A DNA stretch of 64,000 nucleotides from DTFZ01 sp050260375 (GTDB lineage: Bacteria; Bacillota; Clostridia; Christensenellales; SZUA-584): NCBI GenBank assembly GCA_050260375.1, contig JBLNCA010000037.1:124001-188000 (forward strand). The letters run 5' to 3'. Positions 1 through 7,771 of the stretch are shown piece by piece. The position numbers were made by a program, and so were the translations under genes. Numbering within the stretch: the first letter of the stretch is position 1; each line of letters starts with the position of its first letter. A model generated the notes under the pieces. The model was given only the letters and a program-made list of their open reading frames with translations, was not told the origin of the DNA and searched no databases.

Positions 1-932
1 TAGCCCAAAGCCCCAAGGGGGCGACGGAAGCAGCCGGCGCTTTGTCTCTCAATACCGGCGCCACGCAGCTAAAGACGCCTTCAAACGTCGGGCAGATGGC
101 AGGGCAAGCGGGGCAGGCGAGCGCTGCGAGCGTTCAGATTCCAGCCGAGCAGGCGGGCGTTTTACAGAATAAGGTTTCAGGCGAGGCGCAGCAGGTTATA
201 TTAAATGAAGATATATCTCTAATGAAAGAAAAGTTGGCTGCCGAAGGCACCGCGCCGTTGGAAAAGGACATCGCGGCGTTTGAACGTCTGTTGCCGGAAA
301 CGGACGGAAACTTCCGTCATGTTGATAAAAAAGAAATAACGGATAAGATATTGGACCTGTTTTGCAAGCCGGATAAACAGACGGGCGCGGAGTTTAAAAA
401 AGCAGTACTGGATATACCCGACAAACTCGGCGAGCTAAAGCTTTTGCTGCAGCATGCCGATAAACAGGATATAGGGATTCTGCAGAAGGCCGAACAGGCA
501 CAGAAACAGCTTGAGCTACTGGCCGAAGCGAAACGCTTTGACTGCATACAGATACCTTTCATGCTAAAAAACGGGCCGGAAAGGACAGCCGAGCTGTATG
601 TCTACCGGCGCAAGCGCAATCAGAAAGAGGCCGGCGAGGAAGGGCTTACCGTGCTCATAGCGCTGGACACGCAGTACATCGGGCGCGTTGAAACACTGCT
701 GAAAACATCAGGCAAAAGCCTGTCGGTGGAATTCCGCCTTGAGCAAAAGGAAATACAGCCCGAGATAATTAAGAGGTCGAAAGCTCTTTCAAAGGCGTTG
801 GAAAACGCGGGGTATACATTGAAAAGCCTCAAAATAACGGGATTGGAAACAAGGACGAACGTACTCAACGCGGGAGGGGTGTTGATACCCGACGCGGGCG
901 TGAGCTCCGGTAACATAGACGTGCATGTATGA
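1..932 (+). CDS. FliK-like flagellar hook-length control domain protein, 5' partial
   Basis: The reading frame is open to the left edge (codons begin at base 3), so the true start lies outside the window; about 309 residues are visible. The N-terminal half is low-complexity, rich in Ala, Gln and Gly. The C-terminal part, from the segment CIQIPFMLKNGPERTAELYV onward, has the beta-rich pattern of the FliK C-terminal (Flg_hook) domain: a run of strands, then an EFRLEQ-type strand, then a helix. The frame overlaps the next gene, a stand-alone FlhB C-domain, by ATGA. This pairing matches the ylqG-ylqH pair of Bacillus. A second, full-length FliK is encoded at 33916, so this is probably an accessory paralogue. 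The role is inferred from domain and neighbours only. Confidence 0.72.
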   Translation, partial: AQSPKGATEAAGALSLNTGATQLKTPSNVGQMAGQAGQASAASVQIPAEQAGVLQNKVSGEAQQVILNEDISLMKEKLAAEGTAPLEKDIAAFERLLPETDGNFRHVDKKEITDKILDLFCKPDKQTGAEFKKAVLDIPDKLGELKLLLQHADKQDIGILQKAEQAQKQLELLAEAKRFDCIQIPFMLKNGPERTAELYVYRRKRNQKEAGEEGLTVLIALDTQYIGRVETLLKTSGKSLSVEFRLEQKEIQPEIIKRSKALSKALENAGYTLKSLKITGLETRTNVLNAGGVLIPDAGVSSGNIDVHV

Positions 933-1243
933 GAGAATATGAAGGACATGAGAATGAAGAAACACTCGCGGCTGCGCTGAAGTACGACGCAAAGAAGGAC
1001 AGCGCTCCGCATGTTGTCGCGCTGGGAAAAGGATATGTGGCGCAAAACATGATTCAGGCGGCGCAGGAAAACAATATCAAGGTCGTAAAAGACAACAAAC
1101 TGGCTCCCGTACTGCACAAGCTGAGCGTGGGCGACGAGATCCCCGAACAGCTTTATAAGGCGGTAGCCGAAATATTGGTGTTCGTAGCCGGTTTGGATAA
1201 CGAACGCAAATCGAAGTTCGGATTGGAAAAGACGAAAGGATAA
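929..1243 (+). CDS. ylqH: stand-alone FlhB cytoplasmic C-domain protein (YlqH-like)
   Basis: This 104-residue protein matches the C-terminal cytoplasmic part of FlhB without any membrane segments. Shared blocks include HVVALGKGYVAQNM, NNIKVVKDNKLAPVL and VGDEIPEQLYKAVAEIL, which align with residues after the NPTH site of the full FlhB at 12140-13213. The NPTH autocleavage motif is replaced by KKDSAPH, so the protein is not expected to self-cleave. Start ATG 929 overlaps the upstream stop (ATGA), which implies translational coupling. Known YlqH-type proteins are FlhB paralogues of uncertain function, possibly substrate-specificity or export accessory factors. Residues near the C-terminus (FGLEKTKG) are poorly conserved. 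Confidence 0.85.
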   Translation: MREYEGHENEETLAAALKYDAKKDSAPHVVALGKGYVAQNMIQAAQENNIKVVKDNKLAPVLHKLSVGDEIPEQLYKAVAEILVFVAGLDNERKSKFGLEKTKG

Positions 1244-1249
1244 CAAGAC

Positions 1250-2152
1250 ATGGCTATAAGCGTAAACGACGTAATGCAGACAGCTTTGCTTAATAACGCA
1301 TCATCGGCATATGGCACAGCCGGAAATACGTCAAGCGCATTCAACTCAATGCTGCTCGAAGCGCTGGGCGACGGCGACGACGCGGGGAACGACCAGTCGT
1401 TTCTGCCGGATACTAGCTCAACGTACGCGCTGCTGTCTTGTCTGTTAAGCTCGGGATTAAACAGCAGTTCCAATATGATGTTGCTTAGCCTGTGCAGCGC
1501 GCTGTATGGCGACGGTTCAATACCGCTTGCCGGCATAACTAATTCGTATGCAAATACCGCCGCGGCTGCAAAGGCGTATGCAAATCAGGGAGATGGGTAT
1601 ATTCCCGCGAATCCCTCAAAGCCCGCCCGGCCCGCGATAACGAGCAACCCGGGCAACCGTTCGGCCGCGCTTTATACTGCGGTGATAAACCAGTTCAACG
1701 TCGAGACAAATGAACGCTATCAGCCTGACGGCGGCACATACTGCAACATATTCGTATGGGACGTAACAAGCGCCATGGGCGCGGAGATACCGCATTATTA
1801 TGACGCAAAAACGGGGGTTCCGATGTCGTACGGCGACAAGGGAGCGAATCAGATGAACGCTAACTCGATGTATAAGTGGCTGCACGAATACGGCAGCCAG
1901 TACGGCTGGTTCGAAGTAACTCCCGAGAAAGCGCAGCAGCTTGCGAATGAGGGCCATCCGGTAGTTACAGCGCTTTACAGGAACGGCGCGCACGGGCATG
2001 TGCAGATGGTTTGCCCGTCCAGGGACGGAGTATACGACGCAAAGCGCGGGGTTACAATAGCGCAGGCGGGCAGGCGGCTGACAAGCTACCGGCCGATAAC
2101 GCAAATATATAACTCCAGCCTGCCCAAAGTTTCATACTTTGCGCATGTATAA
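1250..2152 (+). CDS. CHAP/NlpC-P60-like cysteine peptidase or amidase in flagellar operon
   Basis: This 300-residue protein has no clear signal peptide. Residues 1-125 are Ala/Ser/Asn-rich and include an FNSMLLEAL segment that resembles the N-terminus of the lytic transglycosylase at 7772. The C-terminal half carries a papain-like dyad: Cys165 in GGTYCNIFVWD and His250 in HGHVQMV, with a conserved aromatic core between them. This is the arrangement of CHAP/NlpC-P60 peptidoglycan amidases or endopeptidases. It sits six bases after the FlhB-like gene and just before the fliD promoter. I infer a muralytic role that opens the wall for rod or hook assembly, a job done by FlgJ elsewhere. The substrate is unknown. 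A peptidase acting on a flagellar protein is an alternative. Confidence 0.6.
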   Translation: MAISVNDVMQTALLNNASSAYGTAGNTSSAFNSMLLEALGDGDDAGNDQSFLPDTSSTYALLSCLLSSGLNSSSNMMLLSLCSALYGDGSIPLAGITNSYANTAAAAKAYANQGDGYIPANPSKPARPAITSNPGNRSAALYTAVINQFNVETNERYQPDGGTYCNIFVWDVTSAMGAEIPHYYDAKTGVPMSYGDKGANQMNANSMYKWLHEYGSQYGWFEVTPEKAQQLANEGHPVVTALYRNGAHGHVQMVCPSRDGVYDAKRGVTIAQAGRRLTSYRPITQIYNSSLPKVSYFAHV

Positions 2153-2214
2153 CGGCGTTGTAATAATCTACAAAAAGATGTAAAAAATCGGACTATTTTT
2201 GCGTGACATTATAG

Positions 2215-2242
2215 TAAAGTTTACCGCCTGATAAACCGATAT
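2215..2242 (+). promoter_or_regulatory. sigma-D (sigma-28) promoter for fliD-fliS operon
   Basis: A perfect -35 TAAAGTTT (2215-2222) is followed after 13 bases by CCGATAT (2236-2242). The sigma-28 consensus is TAAAGTTT, 11 bases, GCCGATAA, so the spacing here is one base longer than consensus. It lies about 55 bases before the fliD start and fits late-class expression of the filament cap. Confidence 0.75.
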
Positions 2243-2297
2243 ATGTTATAAGGACGCTTATGTCTTCTTTGAAGCGTTGTTAAAGGAGGAAGATGAC

Positions 2298-3782
2298 ATG
2301 TCTGTAAACAGGATATCAGGAATGGCGTCGGGCCTTGACACCGAATCTATAGTAAAAGGCTTAATGCTAAGATATCAGGCTAAGCTCGACAAAAAATTCC
2401 AGACAAGAACAAAGTACGAATGGCAGGACGCGGCTTACAGGGAAGTAAACAAGAATATAGCCAGCTTCCGTTCAAAATACCTGAGCGTGCTCTCCGGCAC
2501 GAACATGCTGTCCGATTCTGCATTGAGAAACTATAAAGTCGATTTCAGCAAACCAACTGAAGCGGTGAGCATTTCGGCTTCTTCTAATGCCAACGAATGT
2601 ACATTGACGATAGAGGGGATATCGCAGCTTGCCAGCGCGCCCAGCGTTAAGAGCGTCAACGTGTTTAAAGGCGCGGCGTACAGCAGCGATGCAAAGCTGT
2701 CCGAGATAGATCTGGAGAATGATTTCCTGTTTGTCGACGGGAAAATATCGTTCAGTATAAACGGCAAGACGTTTGAGTTTACGGGAGATACTACGATTGG
2801 CGAGCTGCTCAATACGGTAAACACGTCCGGCGCGGGCGTCAGGATGACGTTCAGCAACCTTACGAAAGGCTTCACTATACAGTCGGCAACCACCGGCAGC
2901 TCGAGCAAGATAGATATTGTAAATATTACAGGCAACGCGTTCGCTCCTGTAAACAGCGCGTTCGGCATAGCGGAGGGCGTGGACGTTTATAAGGGTAAGG
3001 ACGCCGTCTGTGTTATTGACGGAATAGAGGTGACGAACTCGTCCAACACGTTCACATATGACGGCATTACCTATACGCTTAAGGCTGAATCCTATGATCC
3101 GATAACATTTACAGTAAGCAAGGACCTTGATACAACGATAAGTAAGATAAAGGCCTTCATAGACGAGTATAACAAACTCGTGGAAGACCTGCAGAACCGT
3201 ATAAAAGAAAAAGTCTACCGGAGTTATACACCCCTTACTGACTCTCAGAAGGAAGAAATGAGCGAAGACGAGATAAAGCTGTGGGAGGAGAAGGCAAAGA
3301 GCGGATTGCTGCACGGCGATTCATACATCTCCGGCCTGCTTACAAAGCTCAGGAACGCTTTTTATACGACCGTAGGCGACACGGGAGTGACGCCGTCGAG
3401 CATAGGGCTTACCACCGGCATTTATTCCGACGGAGCGAAGATCACTATAGACGAAACAAAGCTGCGCAAAGCGCTCTCCGAAGATCCCGATAAGGTTAAA
3501 AGCCTGTTTCTCAGCAACGGGGACAGCTTTGAAGACAAGGGGCTTATAGTTCGGATCTCCGATTCGCTGCTTGCTTACACTAAGGAAACGACGGACGTTG
3601 CGCTGGACAACCTTCAAGACCTTATCAAGGATTCCAAAGACTACGAAGCGGCCCTCGAGGATAAAATGGCTGCGAAGGAAGACGCTTTGTGGAGAAAGTT
3701 CGCGAAAATGGAGGAGGCCCTGTCAAAGATGTACAGCATGCAGTCCTGGCTCTCTTCCACGTTTACCGGAATGTCTTCATGA
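2298..3782 (+). CDS. fliD: flagellar filament cap protein FliD (HAP2)
   Basis: FliD caps the growing filament and helps fold exported flagellin outside the cell. The 494-residue product has the FliD N-terminal motif (RISGMASGLDTESIVKGLM), coiled-coil ends and a variable centre. The C-terminal helical region ends SSTFTGMSS, short as usual for HAP2. I chose ATG 2298, not the upstream in-frame TTG at 2277, because AAAGGAGGA (2282-2290) lies seven bases before it. It is the first gene of a run with fliS and a small helical chaperone, behind a sigma-D promoter at 2215-2242. Confidence 0.96.
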   Translation: MSVNRISGMASGLDTESIVKGLMLRYQAKLDKKFQTRTKYEWQDAAYREVNKNIASFRSKYLSVLSGTNMLSDSALRNYKVDFSKPTEAVSISASSNANECTLTIEGISQLASAPSVKSVNVFKGAAYSSDAKLSEIDLENDFLFVDGKISFSINGKTFEFTGDTTIGELLNTVNTSGAGVRMTFSNLTKGFTIQSATTGSSSKIDIVNITGNAFAPVNSAFGIAEGVDVYKGKDAVCVIDGIEVTNSSNTFTYDGITYTLKAESYDPITFTVSKDLDTTISKIKAFIDEYNKLVEDLQNRIKEKVYRSYTPLTDSQKEEMSEDEIKLWEEKAKSGLLHGDSYISGLLTKLRNAFYTTVGDTGVTPSSIGLTTGIYSDGAKITIDETKLRKALSEDPDKVKSLFLSNGDSFEDKGLIVRISDSLLAYTKETTDVALDNLQDLIKDSKDYEAALEDKMAAKEDALWRKFAKMEEALSKMYSMQSWLSSTFTGMSS

Positions 3783-3814
3783 TCGATCAATATTTAACGA
3801 GGTGACATATAAAT

Positions 3815-4219
3815 ATGGTTATGGCAAATGCTTATGAAAAATACAAGACGCAGGAGGTGGCGACTGCGAGTCCTGTAGGTCTAATAGTCATGCTTTACAA
3901 CGGTTGCATCAAGCGGCTGAAGCTTGCGCGCATTGCTATCGAGAATAAGGATTATGAAGACGCGAACAAAAACCTTAAAAAGGCCGAAGATATAATCGAC
4001 GAGCTGATGGCCGCTCTTGACTTAAAGTATCAGATAGCAAGAGATCTGCTGTCGCTTTATGTATTCATATACGAAGAGATAGTAAGGATAAACATTTCAA
4101 AAGACGCGGAGAAGATAGAGCCTTTGCTGAAAATGCTCAGCAGCCTGCGCGATACCTGGGCGAAGGTGGAAAAGGAATGCAGGCTTCCGGTTTACGAGTT
4201 AAGCGAGATGGAACAATGA
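3815..4219 (+). CDS. fliS: flagellin export chaperone FliS
   Basis: FliS binds the C-terminus of flagellin in the cytoplasm and keeps it unpolymerised until export. The 134-residue all-helical product begins NAYEKYKTQEVATASPVGLI and continues LIVMLYNGCIKRL, the classic FliS signature. It ends with a helix containing LRDTWAKV. GAGGTG at 3799-3804 supports ATG 3815; ATG 3821 is possible. The last codons overlap the next gene by ATGA. It lies directly downstream of fliD, its usual place. In Bacillus FliS also interacts with FliW-dependent flagellin homeostasis, and fliW is present here at 24837. Confidence 0.96.
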   Translation: MVMANAYEKYKTQEVATASPVGLIVMLYNGCIKRLKLARIAIENKDYEDANKNLKKAEDIIDELMAALDLKYQIARDLLSLYVFIYEEIVRINISKDAEKIEPLLKMLSSLRDTWAKVEKECRLPVYELSEMEQ

Positions 4220-4608
4220 GTGGAAATATAACCGATATACTTAAGGCGAAAAAAACGCTGCTGGAAGAACTGCTCGACACAATAAATAAAGCAATGCGGC
4301 TGCTTAAAGAAGACAATGTGGACGAGTTTGACCGGGAGCTGCAATCTTGCGAACAGATAATGCGCAAGGTGGACGAGCTTGGCAAAACTCCTTCGGAAGA
4401 AATGAGCCCGGCCGATGTTGAAATCGGCAAAGAAATCGAACAGTTATTTGGCCGGATAGTACAAGCCAATAATGCATTAAGAGAGCTCTCCGAAGAAAAG
4501 CTGAAAAGCTACGGCAGTCAGATAAAGGCCATAAGGCAAAAAAGGCAGGGGCTCGACGCGTACAATCGCAGCTCCAATAGCGCCGTATTTATCGACGAAA
4601 AACAATAG
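4216..4608 (+). CDS. FliT/FlgN-type small helical flagellar chaperone
   Basis: This 130-residue, charged and almost entirely helical protein starts at ATG 4216, inside the fliS stop (ATGA), so it is translationally coupled. A longer in-frame start at 4177 would overlap fliS by about 40 bases without a ribosome site and is less likely. The sequence has heptad-like runs (LLEELLDTINKAMRLLKED and NALRELSEEKLKSYGSQI). Position after fliD-fliS matches FliT, the export chaperone for FliD, which diverges strongly in sequence. I see no diagnostic motif, so FliT-like is a positional call. A FlgN-type protein is encoded separately at 21836. Confidence 0.65.
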   Translation: MSGNITDILKAKKTLLEELLDTINKAMRLLKEDNVDEFDRELQSCEQIMRKVDELGKTPSEEMSPADVEIGKEIEQLFGRIVQANNALRELSEEKLKSYGSQIKAIRQKRQGLDAYNRSSNSAVFIDEKQ

Positions 4609-4708
4609 CTTGAAAGATTTGTGCATTAAGGCCAAAAAGTTGGTGCTTTAGAGGAAAAAATGGTTATCTATATAGCGCAAAGGTCTTATGGTCTTGGAGT
4701 ATTAGGCA

Positions 4709-5161
4709 ATGAAAGTTGCGGATATAGGGACAATTTCAAAAGAAGCGCGGGCTTTGGGCGCGGCACAGGAAAAGCAGGCCGGTACGGATACTGAGCTTAT
4801 ATTCAAGCGTCAGCTTACCGATATGCACGACGCCCAGTACCGGGAATATATAGAAGGCCTCAAAAGCAAGATATTCGAACAGGGCGAAGCCCTGAAAAAG
4901 AGAGCGGACATATGCGGCTTTTTAAAATACAGGCAGCTTATCGCCGAGCTTGTAGGAGAAGCGGCAAGCAACGCATACCAGAGCTCAAAAACCGGCGCTT
5001 TTGATGTAAACGGAAAGCATAAAACGCTGATTATCATAAAAAGAATAAACAGCAAGCTCGACGATATAGCGCAGGAAATACTCAAACAGCAGGAAGACAA
5101 TATACGGATTCTTAATATGGTGGACGACATAAAAGGCTTGATTGTGGATATGTTTCTGTAA
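4709..5161 (+). CDS. yaaR: YaaR family protein (DUF327)
   Basis: The 150-residue product matches the YaaR/DUF327 family. Typical blocks are CGFLKYRQLIAELVGEAASN in the middle, KTLIIIKRINSKLDDIAQEI, then a C-terminal helix ending VDDIKGLIVDMFL. The protein is helical and soluble, with no signal or membrane segment. The family function is not established; members are often found near motility or signalling genes in Bacillota. It stands between the fliD-fliS group and cheW with gaps of about 100 and 36 bases. The ribosome site (TTGGAG near 4693) is weak and distant. No sigma-D promoter is visible in its upstream gap. Confidence 0.85.
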   Translation: MKVADIGTISKEARALGAAQEKQAGTDTELIFKRQLTDMHDAQYREYIEGLKSKIFEQGEALKKRADICGFLKYRQLIAELVGEAASNAYQSSKTGAFDVNGKHKTLIIIKRINSKLDDIAQEILKQQEDNIRILNMVDDIKGLIVDMFL

Positions 5162-5197
5162 TTATTTGTTTATTTAACGGTTCGAAGGAGGAAGACC

Positions 5198-5689
5198 ATG
5201 GAAGTTATCAATGAAGAGATGGAAAAACATGAAGATACTCAGCATGGAAGATATCTTACGTTCAATCTTGGCGAGGAAGTTTTCGGCCTTGAGATAAGAT
5301 ACGTCACCGAGATAATCGGAATGCAGCCCATAACGAAGATACCCGAAGTTGCGGACTACATCAAGGGCATAATCAACCTGCGCGGAAAGATAATTCCCGT
5401 AATAGATATGCGCCTTAAGTTCGGCAAGGAGCCTATCGAGTATAACGACAGGACGTGCATCGTCGTCGTGGACACGCAGGAGATGATCGTAGGGCTTATA
5501 GTGGACAGGGTTTCCGAAGTAATTACAATTGACGACGAAAACGTTGTGCCTCCGCCGAGCGAGAGGACGGGCATACGCAACAGGTACATACAGGGAATAG
5601 GCAAAATAGACGGAAACGTCAAGCTGCTGCTCGACGTAAACAAGCTGTTTGACGAACGGGAAACGCAGGAGATAGGGCAGATAGAATAG
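5198..5689 (+). CDS. cheW: chemotaxis coupling protein CheW
   Basis: CheW links chemoreceptors to the CheA kinase in polar arrays. The 163-residue product has the two-lobed CheW fold markers: YLTFNLGEEVFGLEIRYVTE near residue 24, KGIINLRGKIIPVIDMR in the middle and VGLIVDRVSEV toward the end. The start ATG 5198 has AAGGAGG eight bases before it. It is followed, after a gap with a palindrome, by cheR and cheB, which make up the adaptation side of the pathway. No cheA is in the window, so the partner kinase must lie elsewhere. Confidence 0.96.
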   Translation: MEVINEEMEKHEDTQHGRYLTFNLGEEVFGLEIRYVTEIIGMQPITKIPEVADYIKGIINLRGKIIPVIDMRLKFGKEPIEYNDRTCIVVVDTQEMIVGLIVDRVSEVITIDDENVVPPPSERTGIRNRYIQGIGKIDGNVKLLLDVNKLFDERETQEIGQIE

Positions 5690-5741
5690 AGGGCCGATGT
5701 GACCCAGGAGAAAATATAAAGGTATATATTAACCAAACGAG

Positions 5742-5761
5742 GGACAAAACTTGTTTTGTCC
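5742..5761. promoter_or_regulatory. 20-bp near-perfect palindrome upstream of cheR
   Basis: Two 9-base arms (GGACAAAAC and GTTTTGTCC) are separated by only TT. A two-base centre is poor for an RNA hairpin and typical of a dimeric repressor or activator site in DNA. It lies in the cheW-cheR gap, 108 bases before cheR. No known regulator is recognised from the sequence. Confidence 0.45.
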
Positions 5762-5868
5762 TTTGTTGCATAAAAATAGAAAACTGCCGGCCAGGTTTTG
5801 GGCAATATACAGGCGCTAAGCCAAAAAACGCGTTTGCTTTTATATAACAACAGTAAAGGTGACAACAC

Positions 5869-6684
5869 ATGATACAAATCAAGGACAAGGAGTTCAAGCA
5901 GCTTACAGGTTATTTGCAGGAGAATTACGGCATCAATCTAACCAAAAAGCGTACGCTTATAGAAAGCAGGCTGAACAATTACCTGACGAACAAGGGCTTT
6001 GACAATTACGAGACCTATCTTAAATATGCCTTGAGCGACAGCACCGGCAGCGAGATGAGCACGATAATCAACTACCTTACCACAAACTATTCGTATTTTA
6101 TGCGCGAATGGGAACATTTCAGGTATTTCAGGGATTTTGTGCTTCCTGAAACGGCTGCGGGCATCAAAGACAACGACCTGCGCATATGGAGCGCCGGATG
6201 CTCGACAGGGCAGGAGCCGTACACGCTCGCGATGATAATTATGGATTTTCTCGGCGAGAAAAGCAAGTTGTGGGACTCAAGGGTGCTCGCCACGGATATA
6301 TCGCTTAAAGCGCTGGAAGTTGCGAAAAGTGGCGTATATGAGGACGAATGCTTGAAAAAGGTGCCGTCGTTCTGGAAGCTTACGTACTTCGACAGGTTGC
6401 CGGACGGCAGCTGGGAGGTAAAGAAAAGCCTTAAGGACGAAGTCATATTCCGCAGGTTCAACCTGATAGAAGGCGCGTTTCCGTTCAGGAAAAAGTTCCA
6501 CGTAATATTCTGCCGCAACGTGATGATATATTTCACCGAAGATACAAAACGCAAACTTATACAGAAGTTTTATGACGCGACTGAAAACGGAGGATATTTG
6601 TTTATCGGCCAATCGGAATCCATAGACAGAAACGATACGAAGTATCAGTTTGTAATGCCCTCTATATACAAAAAGGTAGTGTGA
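5869..6684 (+). CDS. cheR: chemoreceptor glutamate methyltransferase CheR
   Basis: CheR transfers methyl groups from S-adenosylmethionine to receptor glutamates during adaptation. The 271-residue protein has the helical N-domain (residues 1-90, including the TKKRTLIESRLNNYL stretch). The Rossmann-type SAM domain follows, with WSAGCSTGQEPYTLAM as the SAM loop, ATDISLKALEVAK after it, and FCRNVMIYF near the C-terminus. Start ATG 5869 follows AAAGGTGA. The stop overlaps or nearly touches the cheB start. There is no C-terminal receptor-docking pentapeptide. Confidence 0.96.
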   Translation: MIQIKDKEFKQLTGYLQENYGINLTKKRTLIESRLNNYLTNKGFDNYETYLKYALSDSTGSEMSTIINYLTTNYSYFMREWEHFRYFRDFVLPETAAGIKDNDLRIWSAGCSTGQEPYTLAMIIMDFLGEKSKLWDSRVLATDISLKALEVAKSGVYEDECLKKVPSFWKLTYFDRLPDGSWEVKKSLKDEVIFRRFNLIEGAFPFRKKFHVIFCRNVMIYFTEDTKRKLIQKFYDATENGGYLFIGQSESIDRNDTKYQFVMPSIYKKVV

Positions 6685-6689
6685 CTTTT

Positions 6690-7727
6690 ATGCCAGCTAA
6701 AAAGATTCGCGTATTGGTTGTGGACGACTCGCTGTTTATGCGGGAGTTCATAGCCTCGGAGATTTCAAAAGACCAGGGCATAGAGGTCGTGGGCAAAGCT
6801 TCTGATCCGTTCGAAGCGCGCGACAAGATAATCGAGCTTGCGCCCGACGTTATGACGCTCGACATACAGATGCCCAAGATGAACGGCATCGAATTCCTCA
6901 AGAAGCTTATGCCGCAGTATCCGCTGCCCGTTGTTGTTGTAAGCTCTGTGGACGGAGTAGTATTCGACGCGCTGGACGCGGGAGCGGTGGATTTTATAAA
7001 CAAGTCGAGCATGAAGAACGAGCGTGAAAAGCAGAGCTTCATTTCAGAGCTGGTAGTCAAGATAAAGATAGCGTCCATCGCTAAGGTGGGCAAGCATAAA
7101 CACGGCCCGGCGCGCGGAGCGATAGCCCAAAAGGCGGTAGGCGACGCCAGAGGGGATTCGATAATAGCTATAGGCGCTTCCACGGGAGGCACTGAAGCGA
7201 CGGCGGGAGTATTGAAGCAGTTGGGCAACGACTTGCCCGGCATAGTCATAGTGCAGCACATGCCGCCCGTGTTTACCAGGCTCTATGCGGAGCGCCTTAA
7301 CAACGAGTGCGCTATGGAGGTAAAAGAAGCAAGCAACGGCGATATTGTACGGCCGGGCACGGCGCTTATAGCGCCCGGTGGCATGCAGATGTACGTCGTT
7401 AAGAGGGGCGCAACACTGCGCGTGGAATGCCGCGAAGGCGAGAAGGTAAGCGGCCATTGCCCGTCCGTCGACGTTTTATTTGATTCGGTATCCAAACTTC
7501 GGGGTATCAATAGTTTAGGCATCATACTCACCGGCATGGGCAGCGACGGCGCAAATGGGCTGCTCGCTATGAAAAAAGCGGGAGCGTCTACGATAGGGCA
7601 GGACAAGCAGTCATGCGTGGTTTACGGCATGCCTGCCGTTGCCTACAACATAGGAGCCGTCGACGTTCAGCTGCCGCTCGCAGGCATACCAAGGCAGATA
7701 TACAAATGGTTCAACAGCCTTGCATAA
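6690..7727 (+). CDS. cheB: protein-glutamate methylesterase/deamidase CheB
   Basis: CheB removes methyl esters from receptors and is activated by CheA phosphorylation. The 345-residue product has an N-terminal receiver domain with phospho-acceptor Asp58 (TLDIQMPKMNG), DD at 12-13 and a conserved Lys in FINKSS. The methylesterase domain follows, with a catalytic Ser in GASTGGTEA, His in IVQHMPP and Asp in TGMGSDGANG. A GTG at 6681 overlaps the cheR stop (GTGA) and would add three residues. ATG 6690 gives the family-typical beginning PAKKIRVLVVDDS, so I prefer it, but the two are hard to separate. Confidence 0.95.
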   Translation: MPAKKIRVLVVDDSLFMREFIASEISKDQGIEVVGKASDPFEARDKIIELAPDVMTLDIQMPKMNGIEFLKKLMPQYPLPVVVVSSVDGVVFDALDAGAVDFINKSSMKNEREKQSFISELVVKIKIASIAKVGKHKHGPARGAIAQKAVGDARGDSIIAIGASTGGTEATAGVLKQLGNDLPGIVIVQHMPPVFTRLYAERLNNECAMEVKEASNGDIVRPGTALIAPGGMQMYVVKRGATLRVECREGEKVSGHCPSVDVLFDSVSKLRGINSLGIILTGMGSDGANGLLAMKKAGASTIGQDKQSCVVYGMPAVAYNIGAVDVQLPLAGIPRQIYKWFNSLA

Positions 7728-7735
7728 CGGAAGCC

Positions 7736-7763
7736 TAAAGTTTTGATGGGAAAAACCGATAGA
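7736..7763 (+). promoter_or_regulatory. sigma-D promoter just before lytic transglycosylase and flgB
   Basis: TAAAGTTT (7736-7743), 12 bases, then CCGATAGA (7756-7763) matches the sigma-28 consensus with its exact spacing. Transcription would begin around 7769-7772, on the ATG at 7772. The first gene would then be leaderless, or the promoter mainly serves flgB-flgC-fliE. Confidence 0.6.
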
Positions 7764-7771
7764 ATAAGTAT

